NCBI GenBank assembly: GCA_030594795.1
Contig: JAUVEK010000026.1
Coordinates: 1-12,988 of the forward strand
DNA length: 12,988 bases
Reading direction: 5' to 3'
Source: Candidatus Nanohalarchaeota archaeon
Lineage (GTDB): Archaea > EX4484-52 > B79-G9
In this document: piece by piece, positions 12,373 through 12,988 of the stretch
How the letters are laid out: the number at the start of each line of letters is the position of its first letter
Position numbering within the stretch: the stretch's first letter is position 1
Notes under the pieces: generated by a model
What the model was told of the DNA's origin: nothing
The model's database searches: none
What the model saw: the letters and a program-made list of their open reading frames with translations, nothing else
Made by a program: the position numbers and the translations under genes

Positions 12373-12988
12373 TTATCCTTTAATTATCTTTTCTGCCCAT
12401 TCGACGTATTTTTTAGTTCCGATGTATATGGGTACGCGATGGTCAACTTTCTCAGGCATGATTGTTAGTATATTTTTTTCGCCTGTGCTTACTTTTCCAC
12501 CTGCCTGAGTTACTATGAAGCCTAATGGGTTTGCTTCAAAGAGCAGTCTCAGCTTCCCGCCCATGTGGCCTTTGTAGAGCGGGTATGAGAATATGCCTCC
12601 GTATTTCAGGAACTGGTGGACATCTGCGACGAATGAGCCGGAATATCTCAACTTGAACCCGTCGCTGAGTATCTCATTTATGAATTTCTTGTGCTTGGGA
12701 ACCCATTCTTTCTGGAGCGCTCCTGTTCCATAAAGTTTCTTGTCGCCGATTTTGACGTTTTTTTCTGTCATTACATATTCATTTCTGTCGTTTAGCGCAA
12801 ACATGAAGATTCCCTCTTTTACTGTCACAGTAAGGGTTGTGAGGGGACCGTAGAGAATATACATTGCTGCGCGCATGTTCTTCCCGGGCTGCATTACTTT
12901 GCCGTTGTCATATATGCCTATTATTGTGCCGACTGCGAGGTTTACCTGTATTAGGGATGAGCCGTCAAGGGGGTCCATTGTGACTGCA
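12373..12988 (-). CDS. fbp: Class I fructose-1,6-bisphosphatase, 5' partial
   Basis: This enzyme hydrolyses fructose-1,6-bisphosphate to fructose-6-phosphate, the committed step of gluconeogenesis. The frame is open to the right edge (AVT precedes MDPLDGSS), so the Met at 12978 is internal and roughly 115 N-terminal residues are missing, judged from the usual family length. Numbered from that Met: DPLDGSS at 2-8 is the metal-binding signature; VGTIIGIY at 16-23; RYSGSFVADVHQFLKYGGIF at 111-130; KLRLLFEANP at 142-151 includes the metal-ligand Glu148; QAGGKVSTG at 158-166. It is the first gene of the pair with the aldolase. It is the FBPase-I fold, not the bifunctional aldolase/phosphatase typical of many archaea. 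Confidence 0.93.
   Translation of the reverse strand, partial: AVTMDPLDGSSLIQVNLAVGTIIGIYDNGKVMQPGKNMRAAMYILYGPLTTLTVTVKEGIFMFALNDRNEYVMTEKNVKIGDKKLYGTGALQKEWVPKHKKFINEILSDGFKLRYSGSFVADVHQFLKYGGIFSYPLYKGHMGGKLRLLFEANPLGFIVTQAGGKVSTGEKNILTIMPEKVDHRVPIYIGTKKYVEWAEKIIKG

Overview
The window looks like a chromosomal segment of an archaeon. The evidence is repeated BRE-TATA promoters (for example CCGAAA beside TTTAAAAA, or CCGAAAAG beside TATATAAA), GGTG/GGTGAT-type ribosome binding sites, two promoters placed for leaderless mRNAs, an archaeal DUF234-type ATPase and MNT/HEPN modules. The mix of large unrecognised Cys-rich proteins with a class II aldolase and a class I FBPase makes me think of a DPANN-type lineage. 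That placement is inference. TGA is used as a stop, so the standard code 11 applies.

Region 1 (1-6310) is accessory. A long Cys-rich, membrane-tailed protein, cut by the left edge, runs rightward to 2628. It converges with an unrecognised leftward gene A (2635-3918). The cassette made of the 3' tail of the long gene plus gene A plus the gene A leader and promoter is then repeated head to tail. The second copy is a start-less 3' remnant (4318-4590), gene B (4597-5865) and a near-identical leader and promoter. A and B share their leader, first ~30 residues and a ~170-residue core, but the ~120 residues between are unrelated in sequence. After gene B comes about 430 bp without a solid gene, ending in a compact array of three 47-bp units (6313-6453).

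Region 2 (6313-9046) holds that array, the DUF234 ATPase whose stop codon lies inside it, and a HEPN-MNT pair (probable type VII-like toxin-antitoxin or related defence module) with repeated operator-like sites in its promoter.

Region 3 (9151-12988) is mostly housekeeping: a tRNA-dihydrouridine synthase (dus), a small unrecognised gene, an HTH-MNT regulator/nucleotidyltransferase followed by a 17-codon stub that looks like a decapitated HEPN partner, and a leftward fbp-fba operon (fructose-1,6-bisphosphatase, partial at the right edge, then class II aldolase) serving gluconeogenesis.

The strongest unexplained signal is the 47-bp array. Each unit has a 25-nt perfect or near-perfect hairpin (11-bp stem, 3-nt loop) whose stem sequence differs completely between units, then a conserved 22-nt segment with a second small hairpin that shows a compensatory base-pair change. 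Second is the mosaic tandem duplication of the A/B cassette.
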